This document shows, one piece after another, positions 25,769 to 36,200 of a stretch of 64,000 bases of DNA (position 1 is its first letter; every line of letters starts with the position of its first letter). The position numbers and the translations under genes are program-made. Below the pieces are notes generated by a model that was given only the letters and a program-made list of their open reading frames with translations, did no database searches and was not told the DNA's origin. Source of the DNA: Phycisphaeraceae bacterium (GTDB lineage Bacteria; Planctomycetota; Phycisphaerae; Phycisphaerales; UBA1924); NCBI GenBank assembly GCA_019636675.1, contig JAHBXC010000001.1, positions 434,001 to 498,000 of the forward strand, in the 5' to 3' direction.

Positions 25769-26715
25769 ACATCGACGAGTTGCCACCGCCGCCGGTCTCG
25801 GGTCTCACGAGACAACAGTGGGGCCTGCTCATCACCGGCGATCAGGTCCGCCAGGAGCCGCCGGATCGGTTGCAGTTCTCTCACTCTGTGCTCTGCCAGG
25901 TAGGCCTTCCACGCAAGCACACGCCCGAGCGACGCTATGAGCGTTCAAACGGAAAGCTCAGCGTGCTCATCGAGGCCGGCAGCCTGTGGAACGGGCTGTC
26001 ATGGACTGACCAGCCCTTACCCTACGGAGCGATTCCCCGTCTCGTCATGGTTCACATCAGCACCGAGGCGGTCAGAACGAAGAGCCGCGTCATCGACGTG
26101 GGCGAGAGCATGCGTCAATTCCTGACGCAGCTTGGACTACAAACCAGCGGCGGACCCCGCGGTGGGTATACCGCACTCAAGAAGCAGCTTCAGGCGCTTG
26201 CAGCCTGTCGCATGACGCTCGGCATGACCGATGGCGACCGCGTCTCAACCATCGACGCAAAGCCGATCAAGCGTTTCGACGCTTGGCTGCTGAATGGAGA
26301 ACATGATGGGTCACAGCGGACGCTGTGGCCGGGAGAGCTCGAGTTGTCGGAGGACTTCTTCGACACTCTCACACGGCACGCCGTTCCGCTCGACTACCGG
26401 GCTCTTGGAGCCCTCAAACACTCGGCACTCGCCTTGGACATCTACACATGGCTCGCCCATCGACTCCCGCGCGTGAGCAATCCCATCGGAACAAAGGTCA
26501 GTTGGTCGAATCTCAAGGATCAGTTCGGCCAAGACTACAGGCGATCCAAGGACTTCAAGAAGGCATTCCGTCACGCTTTGCAGCAGGTATGCACCGTCTA
26601 CCCGGATGCCAAGCTCCGTGATGCTCCAGGCGGGCTGATTCTTCAACCGTCACGGTCTCCGATCCCTCGCACTCTCGTTTCCGTGAGCACTGCAAACGTC
26701 CGCCAGATTGATTGA
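25765..26715 (+). CDS. repA: Plasmid replication initiator, RepA family
   Basis: 316 residues from a GTG overlapping the preceding stop (GTGA). Segments LVMVHISTEAVRTKSRVIDV then GESMRQFLTQLGL and GGPRGGYTALKKQLQAL match the RepA family of proteobacterial plasmids, followed by a second winged-helix-like half (HSALALDIYTWLAHRL). Replication initiators of this kind bind iterons next to their gene; such repeats and DnaA boxes lie at 26723-26862. Its presence within an integrated element suggests that the circular form can replicate. Confidence 0.85.
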   Translation: MNIDELPPPPVSGLTRQQWGLLITGDQVRQEPPDRLQFSHSVLCQVGLPRKHTPERRYERSNGKLSVLIEAGSLWNGLSWTDQPLPYGAIPRLVMVHISTEAVRTKSRVIDVGESMRQFLTQLGLQTSGGPRGGYTALKKQLQALAACRMTLGMTDGDRVSTIDAKPIKRFDAWLLNGEHDGSQRTLWPGELELSEDFFDTLTRHAVPLDYRALGALKHSALALDIYTWLAHRLPRVSNPIGTKVSWSNLKDQFGQDYRRSKDFKKAFRHALQQVCTVYPDAKLRDAPGGLILQPSRSPIPRTLVSVSTANVRQID

Positions 26716-26722
26716 CAACCCC

Positions 26723-26862
26723 TGTGGATAAACCACAAGCGCAGAGACTTATCCACGCTGAATCGCCCGCCCCTCCGTGCGCTGAATCACCCTCCGAGGC
26801 CCCCGCGTCATGCGCTGAATCACCCCCCCGTAAAACCTAGAGCAACTTCCTAGAGCACTTCC
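26723..26862. other. Predicted replication origin (DnaA boxes and iterons)
   Basis: Immediately after repA: a perfect DnaA box TGTGGATAA (26723-26731), a second TTATCCACG (26749-26757), and three direct copies of GCTGAATCRCCC (26757, 26781, 26814). These are followed by two near-identical CCTAGAGCA(A)CTT units (26836, 26849). The arrangement matches an iteron-type plasmid origin. Spacing of the iterons is uneven (24 and 33 bases). Confidence 0.75.
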
Positions 26863-26995
26863 TGTTGTTGATGCGATGCCAAGCCGGGATATCGAGATAG
26901 CCCAGGAAGCTGCCCAACGGACATACCGCTTGCATGGGAAGTGGAAGGACCGGCGGTCATCAGAGACTTCCCGCGACCCTTCATAGGCTGTCCAG

Positions 26996-27367
26996 ATGAG
27001 CACACCAGAGCAGAGACCTTCACGTTCACCAGTCGACCTTAGCCATCCCCACTTCAATCGTTCTGAACGACGGCTTCGAGAAATCGTTGATGTCTGCATG
27101 GGCTCCCATGATGGAATGCCGCTGATCAACGTCTTGCTCTCTCGCGTCCCCGCCATCGGCGAGGAGGTCGCGGTCGAAGCCAGGATCTATCGCGTGATCG
27201 GCGTTCAGCATTCAACGCTGGATCTCGACGGACGCGCGGCATTCGGCACGCATGCCCACCTCACGGTGGTTGAGGTGCCTGATGTGGACTACCTCCATCG
27301 CCCCGAGAGCCCGGCTCTTCGTCGCACTCGCCGCAAGAAGTCTCGCAGGAAGCCGGCACCAGAGTGA
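26996..27367 (+). CDS. Hypothetical protein with basic tail
   Basis: 123 residues. A beta-rich middle part (INVLLSRVPAIGEEVAVEAR followed by IYRVIGVQHS) and a C-terminal stretch with many Arg and Lys (RRTRRKKSRRK), suggesting nucleic-acid contact. No domain recognised. It stands alone between the origin and the ArdC leader. No strong ribosome-binding site is visible. Confidence 0.5.
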   Translation: MSTPEQRPSRSPVDLSHPHFNRSERRLREIVDVCMGSHDGMPLINVLLSRVPAIGEEVAVEARIYRVIGVQHSTLDLDGRAAFGTHAHLTVVEVPDVDYLHRPESPALRRTRRKKSRRKPAPE

Positions 27368-27996
27368 GAAGCGGACACAACCGCCGCGAGGACGCCTTCA
27401 AAGCGGGCACTCGTCAGTCGAGCCTTGACCGCGACCGAGTATTCCGAGTGAAGTGAACTTCGGACGCCACGCCAACTTGGAAGCGTCTATCGGTCTACTC
27501 ACATCGACACTGCCGCAACGGTTGGTCTCGCTCGGCACGGACTGGCCCACGGGGACGACCTTCGGGCGGAGCGGGACTCGACACTGTCTCGCCCTTGAAA
27601 CCGCCCAATCTGCTTCCACGCGAATGCCCATCGGCAGCGCGAGAGATGAGCGACGAGCCGAAGCGTGGCACATGGTGGCAGCGCGGAATGCGGTTGCTCG
27701 CTTCCCATGAAATGCGTCGGTTCCTGAATGGACCTGTCGGCTTACCAGGCATTCGGCTTTCAGACGCTCCACTCCCGCCGTCACCGCTGCGCTTCCGGTT
27801 TCCGTGCTCGGCACACCTCACGCCAGACCCGCCGAGGCCTGCGCCCTTGCGGGAAGGTCTGTCATTCGTTTGTGCCTGCTGCGCAGGGCCCTCCAACCTG
27901 CTGCCGACCCCGTTCCGCTCGCTCCATTGCACCCGCGAGTGGCCCCTGTCTGTGCGAAGGGGCCGCACGTCGCGGGACCCGCAACGGAGCAATGAC
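27368..27996. other. Long leader/intergenic region before ardC
   Basis: 629 bases without a gene I can support, although one frame is open and would extend ArdC upstream with low-complexity sequence. Visible structure: TCCGA-gtg-AAGTgaACTT-CGGA around 27443-27464 and a hairpin GGCCCCT (27941-27947) facing AGGGGCC (27958-27964) just before the ardC ribosome site. In some plasmids antirestriction genes use single-strand hairpin promoters in the leading region; that possibility is untested here. Confidence 0.4.
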
Positions 27997-28821
27997 ATGA
28001 AAGCCGAAGAAGCCAAGAAGATCGCCGACAAAGCCCTCCAGAACCTCACCGATGCTCTCAAGAGCGGAAAGAGCGAGCGACTCACGCAATACCTCGCGAT
28101 GCTCGCCAAGTTCCACCGGTACAGCTTCGGGAACGTTCTGCTCATCCTCTCGCAGATGCCCGCGGCGACCCACGTCGCCGGGTTCAGCACGTGGAAGCAG
28201 ATGGGCCGATTCGTCAAGAAGGGCGAGAAGGGCATCGTGATCATCGCCCCGATGAGCATCCGCCCGAAGGAGGACAAGCCCGAGGGCCAGGAGCAGTCCG
28301 ACCGCGCCAAGCCCATCCTCCGATTCCGCGGCGTGTACGTCTTTGACGTGAGCCAGACCGACGGCCAACCGCTCCCGGAGCCGGCACGAGTCGGTGGCGA
28401 TCCTCAACATCACCTCACCAGGATCAAAGAGCAGGTCGCGGAGCGAGGCATCAAGCTCGACTACGACGACTTGCCGCCAGGAGCCGACGGCGTCTCACGC
28501 GGCGGACGGATCAGCATCCGCCCCGCCCTGGCGCCGGCCAACGAATTCTCAGTCATCGTCCATGAGCTCGCCCACGAGCTTCTGCATCGTGGCGACCAGC
28601 GCCCCACCAGCAAGACCGTGCGTGAGACCGAAGCCGAGGCCGTCGCTTTCGTCGTCTGCCAAGCCATCGGGCTGGACACGGGCTCGGCCGCAAGCGACTA
28701 CATCCAGCTCTACGACGGCAAGACCGAGACGCTGGCCGCGTCTCTGGATCGAATCCAGCACGTCGCCGCGGACATCATCGCGGCCATCCAATGCCCCAAC
28801 GAGCAGGCGATCGCAGCCTGA
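27997..28821 (+). CDS. ardC: ArdC-type antirestriction protein with zincin domain
   Basis: 274 residues from the ATG at 27997 (GGAG upstream). The N-terminal half (about 1-125) is the ArdC single-strand DNA-binding domain, with FHRYSFGNVLLILSQMP, GFSTWKQMGRFVKKGEKG and YVFDVSQTDG. The C-terminal half holds a zinc-metallopeptidase motif HELAHELLH near residue 189 and a downstream ETEAEAVAFVV, typical of this fusion. ArdC proteins protect incoming single-stranded plasmid DNA from host restriction. This fits transfer between strains. Confidence 0.9.
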   Translation: MKAEEAKKIADKALQNLTDALKSGKSERLTQYLAMLAKFHRYSFGNVLLILSQMPAATHVAGFSTWKQMGRFVKKGEKGIVIIAPMSIRPKEDKPEGQEQSDRAKPILRFRGVYVFDVSQTDGQPLPEPARVGGDPQHHLTRIKEQVAERGIKLDYDDLPPGADGVSRGGRISIRPALAPANEFSVIVHELAHELLHRGDQRPTSKTVRETEAEAVAFVVCQAIGLDTGSAASDYIQLYDGKTETLAASLDRIQHVAADIIAAIQCPNEQAIAA

Positions 28822-28937
28822 CTCAGCGACACCCCGGCGGGGAACCGCAGGGGTGTCTTTCCACTTTCGCACTCACCGGGCGAACTGAACGCCCCGTCGT
28901 TGGCAGGTGCTACAGTTCGGACGTTGTACGGATTCCA

Positions 28938-28966
28938 TTGCGATCTGCACCAGATTGGTGTAGAGT
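28938..28966 (+). promoter_or_regulatory. Candidate promoter of the methyltransferase cargo operon
   Basis: TTGCGA (28938-28943), a 17-base spacer, then TAGAGT (28961-28966), 34 bases before the small RHH-like gene. Both hexamers match four of six consensus positions. Confidence 0.4.
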
Positions 28967-29000
28967 GGTGCACGAAATGGCCCATACGCCGAGGAAGCCC

Positions 29001-29207
29001 ATGAAGACCCTACAGAAAAAGAGCGTAGCGGCGCTCGGCTACCGAGTTTCCGTCAGTTTAAACGACGACCAGCACGCGTTCCTTTCCGGGCTGGCGGAAC
29101 GAAAACGCGTGTCCATCGCGTGGGTGATTCGGGATGCCATTGAGCGGTTGATCGCGGAAGAGTCGCCGCTTTTCAAGAGTGATTCAACGCGTGGGGAGCC
29201 TGGTTGA
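29001..29207 (+). CDS. Ribbon-helix-helix-type small regulator
   Basis: 68 residues. The core YRVSVSLNDDQHAFLSGLAE followed by RKRVSIAWVIRDAIERLI fits the CopG/Arc fold: one beta strand and two helices. It starts at the ATG at 29001 with GAGGA upstream; an ATG at 28977 is an alternative. The stop overlaps the next gene's TTG start, so it leads the methyltransferase cargo operon and is a likely repressor of it. Confidence 0.7.
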   Translation: MKTLQKKSVAALGYRVSVSLNDDQHAFLSGLAERKRVSIAWVIRDAIERLIAEESPLFKSDSTRGEPG

Positions 29208-31060
29208 ACATGGCCAGGACACCCGCAACAAACCGCCGGTCCCAGAGCATCTACGGAGCACCCTTGCCGGCGAGCCGTCGAGGTGCGCTGTTCAACGCCC
29301 ATGCCTATTCGACGAAGATCGCGCCCGAAGCAGCCGCGCTCATGATCGCGAGCCACACGAAGCCGGGAGCAACCATCTTCGACGGCTTCGGTGGCAGCTG
29401 CACTACAGCGATGGGAACCTTGCTCTGTTCTCGCCCGACATCGGAGATGATCGCAACGGCGAAGCGGCTACGCCTTCCCGTCACCTGGGGAGCTCGCCAT
29501 GCGGTGGTCTACGAGCTGAGCGGCTTGGGCTCCTTTCTCGGCGAGACACTGTGCTCGCGGCCAAGCCCAGAAGGCTTTCGGAGAGCGGCGGAGTCAATCC
29601 TCCGCCAATGCGAGTCCGAATACGGGTGGATGTACCAAGTCCGCGACGACCGGAACCAAGAAGGCGAAATCCGCTACACGATTTGGTCGGAATGCGTCCG
29701 CTGCCACCATTGCCGCGCCGAAACTCCTCTTTGGGAGAGTTCGGTGAGCCTTGATCCGGCCGAGATTTCGACCGACTTCCGGTGCCGACGGTGCGGCCAG
29801 GTGGAAAAACTCAACGGCCATCGCCGCGCCACCGCAAAGCGCTTCGATGACATCTTGGGCGAAGAGATTACTTCCCGCAAGCGCATTCTGGCCCGCGTCT
29901 ACGGATCGACCGGTAGCCGCTCTTGGAGTCGCGAGCCTCTGAGCTCGGATCGAGACTTGCTCGAACGTATTCAAGCCACCAGAGTTCCTGACGCATTCCC
30001 GGTGATTTGCATGATGGGCAAGGGAGGCGTCAACTGGGGGGACCTGTACCGCAGCGGCTACCACGAAGGCATCACACACGCACACCACTTTTATTCACGC
30101 CGCAATCTCATCGCGTTGGCGTCGGTGAATCGTTTGATCGCGGGGGCACCCCGTGCCCTGCGCGCCATCTTGTCGCTCTGGCTGTCTAGCTACAACGTGA
30201 GTCACTCAACGCTAATGACGCGGGTGGTGGCCAAGCGTGGTCAGCGCGACTTGGTGACCACCAGCAATCAGCCGGGCGTGCTCTATCTGAGTGGTCTACC
30301 TGTCGAGAAGAACGTCTTTGACGGTCTTCGCCGGAAGATCAAGACCATTGTCAATGCTCTTGAGTGTCTCGCAGATACCGAAGGCACAGTCACGATTCGG
30401 CAAGGGTCTTGCACGAGCACGCATCTCGCCGACAAGTCAATCGACTACGTGTTCACCGATCCGCCTTTCGGCGGAAATATTCCATACAGCGAGGCGAACT
30501 TCTTGAGCGAGGCGTGGCTCGGGCGCTTTACCGAGACCGCCCAAGAGGCCATTATCAGCCCGGCGCAGGGCAAGGGGCTTCGCGAATATGAGCACCTGAT
30601 GGCGGCGGCGTTCCAGGAGCTACATCGGATCATGAAGCCCGCCGCCAAAGCAACGGTGGTCTTCCACTCAACGCAACGCTCCGTCTGGAATGCGCTGGTA
30701 GCCGCATTCCGCGCCGGAGGCTTCTCGGTCGAGGCGTCTTCCGTTCTCGACAAGAAGCAGGGCAGCTTCAAGCAAGTTACTACGCCGAATGCTGTCAAGG
30801 GAGACTCGCTCATTCTGCTGCGCAAGGGAGAGATCACAAAACGAGAGAACGGCCATGACGTCAAGACTGTCATTCGCGGTCTCGTAGCCAAGGCACTGAG
30901 GGGAAGGGATCCTGAGGAGCAGTCCAACCAACGCCTCTATTCTCGTTTCATCAAACAGTACCTTGACGAACATGCAGAACCGCCGCTCGGTGCAACGGCC
31001 TTTTTCAAGGAACTGGAGCAGCATTTTGTCCGTGACGGCGAACTCACTCTCAGCAAGTAG
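29204..31060 (+). CDS. Large DNA methyltransferase with internal zinc ribbon (cargo MTase 1)
   Basis: 618 residues. An N-terminal SAM-binding block FDGFGGSCTTAMG (about residue 59) follows a conserved AYSTKIAPEAAALMIASHTK. A four-Cys zinc ribbon (CVRCHHC and CRRCG, about 165-195) comes next, and the catalytic TDPPFGG is near residue 419. The order is permuted relative to simple amino methyltransferases. The gene begins with TTG overlapping the preceding stop, or an ATG two codons on. Relatives with DPPF motifs occur in defence operons; this one is followed by two further methyltransferases. Likely an adenine or N4-cytosine modifier of DNA. Confidence 0.82.
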   Translation: MNMARTPATNRRSQSIYGAPLPASRRGALFNAHAYSTKIAPEAAALMIASHTKPGATIFDGFGGSCTTAMGTLLCSRPTSEMIATAKRLRLPVTWGARHAVVYELSGLGSFLGETLCSRPSPEGFRRAAESILRQCESEYGWMYQVRDDRNQEGEIRYTIWSECVRCHHCRAETPLWESSVSLDPAEISTDFRCRRCGQVEKLNGHRRATAKRFDDILGEEITSRKRILARVYGSTGSRSWSREPLSSDRDLLERIQATRVPDAFPVICMMGKGGVNWGDLYRSGYHEGITHAHHFYSRRNLIALASVNRLIAGAPRALRAILSLWLSSYNVSHSTLMTRVVAKRGQRDLVTTSNQPGVLYLSGLPVEKNVFDGLRRKIKTIVNALECLADTEGTVTIRQGSCTSTHLADKSIDYVFTDPPFGGNIPYSEANFLSEAWLGRFTETAQEAIISPAQGKGLREYEHLMAAAFQELHRIMKPAAKATVVFHSTQRSVWNALVAAFRAGGFSVEASSVLDKKQGSFKQVTTPNAVKGDSLILLRKGEITKRENGHDVKTVIRGLVAKALRGRDPEEQSNQRLYSRFIKQYLDEHAEPPLGATAFFKELEQHFVRDGELTLSK

Positions 31061-33200
31061 CGATCTCGAGGCTCTGCGGCGCCAACTGCGGACCTACGAG
31101 CAGGCGCTCGGCCGCTCGAAGCGCAAGCGGCTCGGGCAGTTCTTCTCTGGAACTCGGGCCTCTTCACTTTTGGCAGCGTTGTCCATCCGCGGCCAGGTGC
31201 GAACGATTGTCGACCCAATGGCAGGCCACGGAGACCTGCTTGATGCCGCGGCCTTGCGATGCAGCTCAGTGGGCCTCTCTGTCCAACTGACAGCGGTCGA
31301 GATCGATCCTCCCACCGCTGAACTCGCGGGCAGAAGGCTTGGCCTCTGCGCCGAAGTCGGAGGACATGCCGCGGAGACAATTGAAACCAACGCCTTCAAG
31401 CCGGGTCTTTGGACTGGCGACCGAAGTCCAGGCAGCTTCGACCTCGTGATAACGAATCCTCCGTACGTTCGCTACCAAGAGCACTCGTCCACCCGAGTCG
31501 CTCCCGGCGACCGTTTTGACGCTGGCGACGTTCGAGCCGCACTTCGCGAGCTTGTGCGCATGCTGCCAGATCGCACCGAGGCGAAGGCATGGTCCGCTCT
31601 GATCGAGGGCTACTCCGGTCTCGCTGACCTCTCGGTGCCCTGCTGGATGCTTTGCAGTTTGCTTGTCAAGCCGGGCGGCACTCTGGCACTCGTCGTCCCG
31701 CAGACTTGGATGAATCGCGACTACGCGAAGATCATCCAATACGTCCAACTTCGTTTTTTTGAACCGCTTGTCGTCGTGGAAGAGCACGGTGTCGGTTGGT
31801 TCGAAGATGCCCTCGTGCCAACGACACTCGTCGTCTCTCGCCGCCTGCCTGCGCACGAGTCCCTTGTGCCATTGTCCTTAAGACCAGAAACTGCATGCAC
31901 AACCACGATTGCGGCAATTAGACCTGCCGCGGCTGACAGTCGTAGCCTTGTGGGCCGCGTCTTTACAGGTCCTGATCCGGACGCTGCTTTCGCCCAGTGG
32001 CTCCTTGCGCCATCCCCAGAATCCGCCGACCAAATCGCGGTCCGCCGAGTCCCCTGGGCAGAGCAGTGGCGGACTGTTTCCGCACATTGTTGTCATGAGC
32101 ATTGGTTCCGAGCCGCGGGCGAGTACGCCGCCTTGCAGCCCGGAGTCGCCAACACCTCCCGCGCTCCGCTACCCGCACCTCTTCAGACTGCACTCGGTCA
32201 AGGGACGGCTCCGGCGCTCACGACCTTTGAGGCTCTCGGGTTCCAAATCGGACAGGGGCTTCGTACCGGCTGCAACCAGTTCTTCTACGTGGAAGCCGCC
32301 GGTTCGGATTCCGACGGCGGCCAACGCGTTCGCGCGAGCGACACACTCGGCGGTCGAACACTTTGCGTTCCCGACGAAATCCTCAAGGCTGTGGTTCGCC
32401 GGCAGAGCGACGTTCCCGGCTTTGCCGTTCAAGCCGAGGCGGTTCTCGGTCGAGTCCTCGACCTGCGCGGATGGTGCTTGCCCGAACACCTTGGAGCCGC
32501 CGCAACTTTGCGGCCGATGCCTGCCGCACTCGCGGATCTCGTCCGCCGGGCCTCCCAGACGACAATCGGTCCTCCAGAGCGGCGTGTGCTTATTCCCGAA
32601 CTCTCCGCAGTCAGAACCAATAGCCGCGCCGGCTCAGGAAACGAACGCCTCTTTCCCGGTGTCGGCGCTCCGCGCCACTGGTACACACTCCCTGATTTCG
32701 CACCTCGACATCATCCGTCCCTCTTTGTCGCCCGCGTCAACTCAGGCACGCCGTGGTTCATTCTGAACGCGCCGCCGCCCATGCTTATCGACGCCAATTT
32801 CTCCACGATCTATGGCAGTCCAAGGGCGATGTCACCGATCGTTCTGCTAGCACTTCTCAATTCCACATGGTGCCGAGCCTGCACCGAGTTCATTGGCACG
32901 CCGATGGGCGGCGGCGCTCTGAAGCTTGAGGCGACGCAGCTTCGTCACTTGCCACTTCCCGTGCTCTCGCCCGAGGCGATGTCACCGCTCCAAATGCTCG
33001 GAGAGCAGTTGGCTACGTCCACAACATCTCGTTCAGAGGAACTCACGCTTGCCATCGACCGGATTGTTCTGAGCGCTCTGATTCCGGCATCCGAGACGGT
33101 GGAAGCGTCACTCTCGCGACTCCGATTGATCATCGCAGACCGTCGCGCCCAGCGCTCTCGGGCTCCAAGGGAGGCGGTGCTCTTTGACCACGCCGATTGA
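31032..33200 (+). CDS. N6-adenine-type DNA methyltransferase (cargo MTase 2)
   Basis: 722 residues from a GTG at 31032 that overlaps the upstream gene by 29 bases. SAM motif VDPMAGHGDLLDA at about 59 and catalytic TNPPYVRY at about 140 are typical gamma-class adenine methyltransferase motifs, as in Eco57I-like enzymes. The middle and C-terminal parts resemble a target-recognition region (HWYTLPDF, FILNAPPPMLIDANFSTIYG, ALLNSTWCRACTEFIG). No nuclease motif is seen. It overlaps the next gene by 17 bases; three consecutive overlapping genes point to joint expression and perhaps one complex. Confidence 0.86.
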   Translation: MTANSLSASSDLEALRRQLRTYEQALGRSKRKRLGQFFSGTRASSLLAALSIRGQVRTIVDPMAGHGDLLDAAALRCSSVGLSVQLTAVEIDPPTAELAGRRLGLCAEVGGHAAETIETNAFKPGLWTGDRSPGSFDLVITNPPYVRYQEHSSTRVAPGDRFDAGDVRAALRELVRMLPDRTEAKAWSALIEGYSGLADLSVPCWMLCSLLVKPGGTLALVVPQTWMNRDYAKIIQYVQLRFFEPLVVVEEHGVGWFEDALVPTTLVVSRRLPAHESLVPLSLRPETACTTTIAAIRPAAADSRSLVGRVFTGPDPDAAFAQWLLAPSPESADQIAVRRVPWAEQWRTVSAHCCHEHWFRAAGEYAALQPGVANTSRAPLPAPLQTALGQGTAPALTTFEALGFQIGQGLRTGCNQFFYVEAAGSDSDGGQRVRASDTLGGRTLCVPDEILKAVVRRQSDVPGFAVQAEAVLGRVLDLRGWCLPEHLGAAATLRPMPAALADLVRRASQTTIGPPERRVLIPELSAVRTNSRAGSGNERLFPGVGAPRHWYTLPDFAPRHHPSLFVARVNSGTPWFILNAPPPMLIDANFSTIYGSPRAMSPIVLLALLNSTWCRACTEFIGTPMGGGALKLEATQLRHLPLPVLSPEAMSPLQMLGEQLATSTTSRSEELTLAIDRIVLSALIPASETVEASLSRLRLIIADRRAQRSRAPREAVLFDHAD

Positions 33201-36200
33201 CGAACTCATACGCCGATGCCAGACGCACCGTGATGCCGGTGCGAAGGAGAAGAAGCTCCGCGAGGAGTTCGTCTCCCACCTTCGGCGGGTTTTCCCGGAT
33301 ACCTTCGATCAAGCATGGATCGATCACTACATCGAGGGCGCGGAAACTACCCAACGTGGCAAAAAGAAGGGCGGCGCACGCGCGGCGATTCGCTTTGTGG
33401 ACACGCTCGTTCGTGCCACCGTCATGGAGTACGAGCCTGACATTCGAGACCGGGCCACGTATGACCACGGCAAAGCGCAGGTCCAAGAGTACGCCGCGAA
33501 TCTCATCGCTGCCGGTACCCCAGTAGAGCAGGCAAGAGGCGTACTCACCGACTTTGTGAAGTGGGAGGTTTATGGAGTCTCGCTGCGTCGTTCGGTTGCA
33601 CCCAAGGACACGCTCCCTGAACACATCGAACTCACTGTCATTGAAGAGTTCGATACCACTCGATCAAGCCCGCACCTGGGGGATCAGTTCAAGGCGTTTC
33701 TCAAGGCCCACCTAGCCCGCGAGCAGTCTCGAATCATTTCAGCAGAAAACCTTGTCCTCGACATCGGACTGAAAAGCAGGCTCTTTGGCGAATACGCGAG
33801 CTCGCTGCAAGCCCTCGTCGTCGCGGCCCGTAAGAGCGACGACTGTGTCAATCTGGCAACCGCGCTTTGGGCACGCTTCATCGACCATCTGGAGACTGGC
33901 GGCACATCGTTCCGCGCGAACCATTACGCGGCTGAGTTGTTCTTCACCATCGTTGTGCGACTGCTCTCCGCAAACATTCTGACAGGCACGGCACTGCGGA
34001 GCGACGCGGATGAGACCGGTTCGATCCTGACCGGGGGCTTCTTCGCCGAGCGATTCCGGCTCTCTAACTTCGTCGAGCGCGATTACTTCGGCTGGATTGC
34101 CGACAACGCACATTTGCCCAGCTTCATCCCCCTAGCGCAACGGATTCAACTCGATCTTACCGCTTACGACTTCACTCGCCTCCCCGACACGGAAGTATTC
34201 GGGCCGCTCATAGGGCAGCTTGGCGAAGAGACGCAGCGTCACCTACTCGGGCAGGCGAACACGCCTCACTGGCTTGCTGAGCGCCTCGCCGACCGCGCCA
34301 TCAATCAGCTTCCCCGCGGCGTGCTCCCCAACTTCGTTGACATGTGTTGTGGGTCGGGTGCGATCATTGCCGAGTGCCTGAAAGCCGTCTTGCGTCGCAA
34401 TCGGACCTTACCCATCGAGCGACTGGCGGAGTGTGTGACTGGCTTTGACGTAGACCCCCTGGCTGTTTCCTTTGCCAAGACCACTTGGGTTCTGACGCTT
34501 CGAGTGCAGATCACCGCCGCGATTCACGCGGTCACTATTCCGATCTACCACGCTGACTCGCTGTTCGTCGCGAGCCCTACAGCCAGAGGATTGCCTGCAA
34601 GCGGGGGATCGCACATCGACGTTGACCTTGATGGCACAATTGTGCGATTGCCCTCCGTCCTCATCCAGCCTGAGTTCAGGCAGGTGTTCGACGACATCGT
34701 GGACTGGGCGTACGACACAGCTCTGGATGCGGGGGCCAAGGGCGGTGCTGCAGGTCTTTCGGAGGCTCTAGCCGGCACCCGTCTTGATGCAGCGCTTGCC
34801 GCCCACGCGGTCTCTCTTGAACCAGCCATCGCCGACGCCGCCCGTGTCGGCTTGTTCCATCTAGCGCAGCGCATGACGGCCCTTGCCATCGCGCGTCGGA
34901 ATGGACTCTGGGCCTTCATTCTCAAGAACACCTATCGACCGAGCCTGCTCGCGGGCCAGTTCAACGGCATCATTTCCAATCCGCCCTGGCTCGCCCTGAG
35001 CAAGATCGCGAACAACCCGTACAAGGAGCGCATCACCGACCGTACCGATTCGTACGGCCTGCGTCCGACCGGATCGTCGTTCCTTCATTTGGAGATCGCC
35101 ACCACGTTTCTGACCTACGCAGTCGATCGCTATCTTGCGCCCCAGGGGCAGATTGCCATCCTGCTGCCAGGAACGTTAGTCAACGGCGACCATCATCAGC
35201 CGTTCCGCAATGCTGCGTACCAGACGGCCGCCCGATCGGTCCTGTTCCAGATCGATGAGCTCTGGAACGTAAAGCGGGAGACGTTCAAGGCACCATGTGT
35301 GGCGGTCATCGGTCACAAGACCGGTGCCGCAGGTGTCGTGGACTCAGACCACGTTACGGGATTCATCAGCGAGCCGGCGCACCATACGCCGGTCGATTTC
35401 AGCGTCCACACGCTTGGTTCACGTCGCACAGCGTGGAGTATTTCAGAGGCCGGGACTGACAGCAAAGCAGGGGCGGCGGGACACCTGACGCCGAATCAGG
35501 GTGCCGACCTGATGCCACGCACGGCCGTGTGCGTCACCATTGTCGATCGCACCGGCACGGAATGGAAAGTGGAAACGCCCACCACGACCGGAGCGATGGC
35601 CCATGTCGTGGCGGACAGCAAGAAGATGAAGTCGGCGCGGTTCAACGGATTCGTCGCGCCGCCGTTCATCCACGGCATGTTGCAGTCGAAGAGCCTTGTT
35701 CCGTTCGCATTCGACCCGCGGCTGCCAAGCATCGCGATTCCGGTGACCCGTGCCAAGGATCGCTCGCTCACCTTCGTAAGTGACGAGGAGATTCGCGCGA
35801 TGGGCCATCGCCAGACAGCTATACGTTTCGCCAAGATTGGCAAGGCGTACGAGGATGACGGCATCGACAAAGCTTTCCGCACGTATCTGGATGAGCGAGG
35901 CAAGCTCCTGAAGCAGACATTTCCGGCGACGGGCTACCTCGTCCTCACGGGACCAGGCGGATCAAACACGGCCGGCGCGGTGTACGAGTTGACGCCAAGT
36001 CGATCGGCGGTGCTCGTCGACCAAACGCTGTATTGGTACTGGCTCGACTCTCAGGAAGCGGCCGACTACTACGTCGGCCTGTTCAACAGCGGGCCGCTCG
36101 CAGAGCGAATCAACGTGTTCATTCCCGAGGGCGTCTTTGGACGCCGCCACCTCCACACTGTTCCGTGGCAGGTCGCGCCGGTCTTTGATCCCGCCAATGC

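Noticed and set aside
27595..27996. N-terminal extension of ArdC by 134 residues
   Set aside because: The extension is Pro/Arg-rich and unlike the family; the ATG at 27997 has a ribosome site and matches the usual start.
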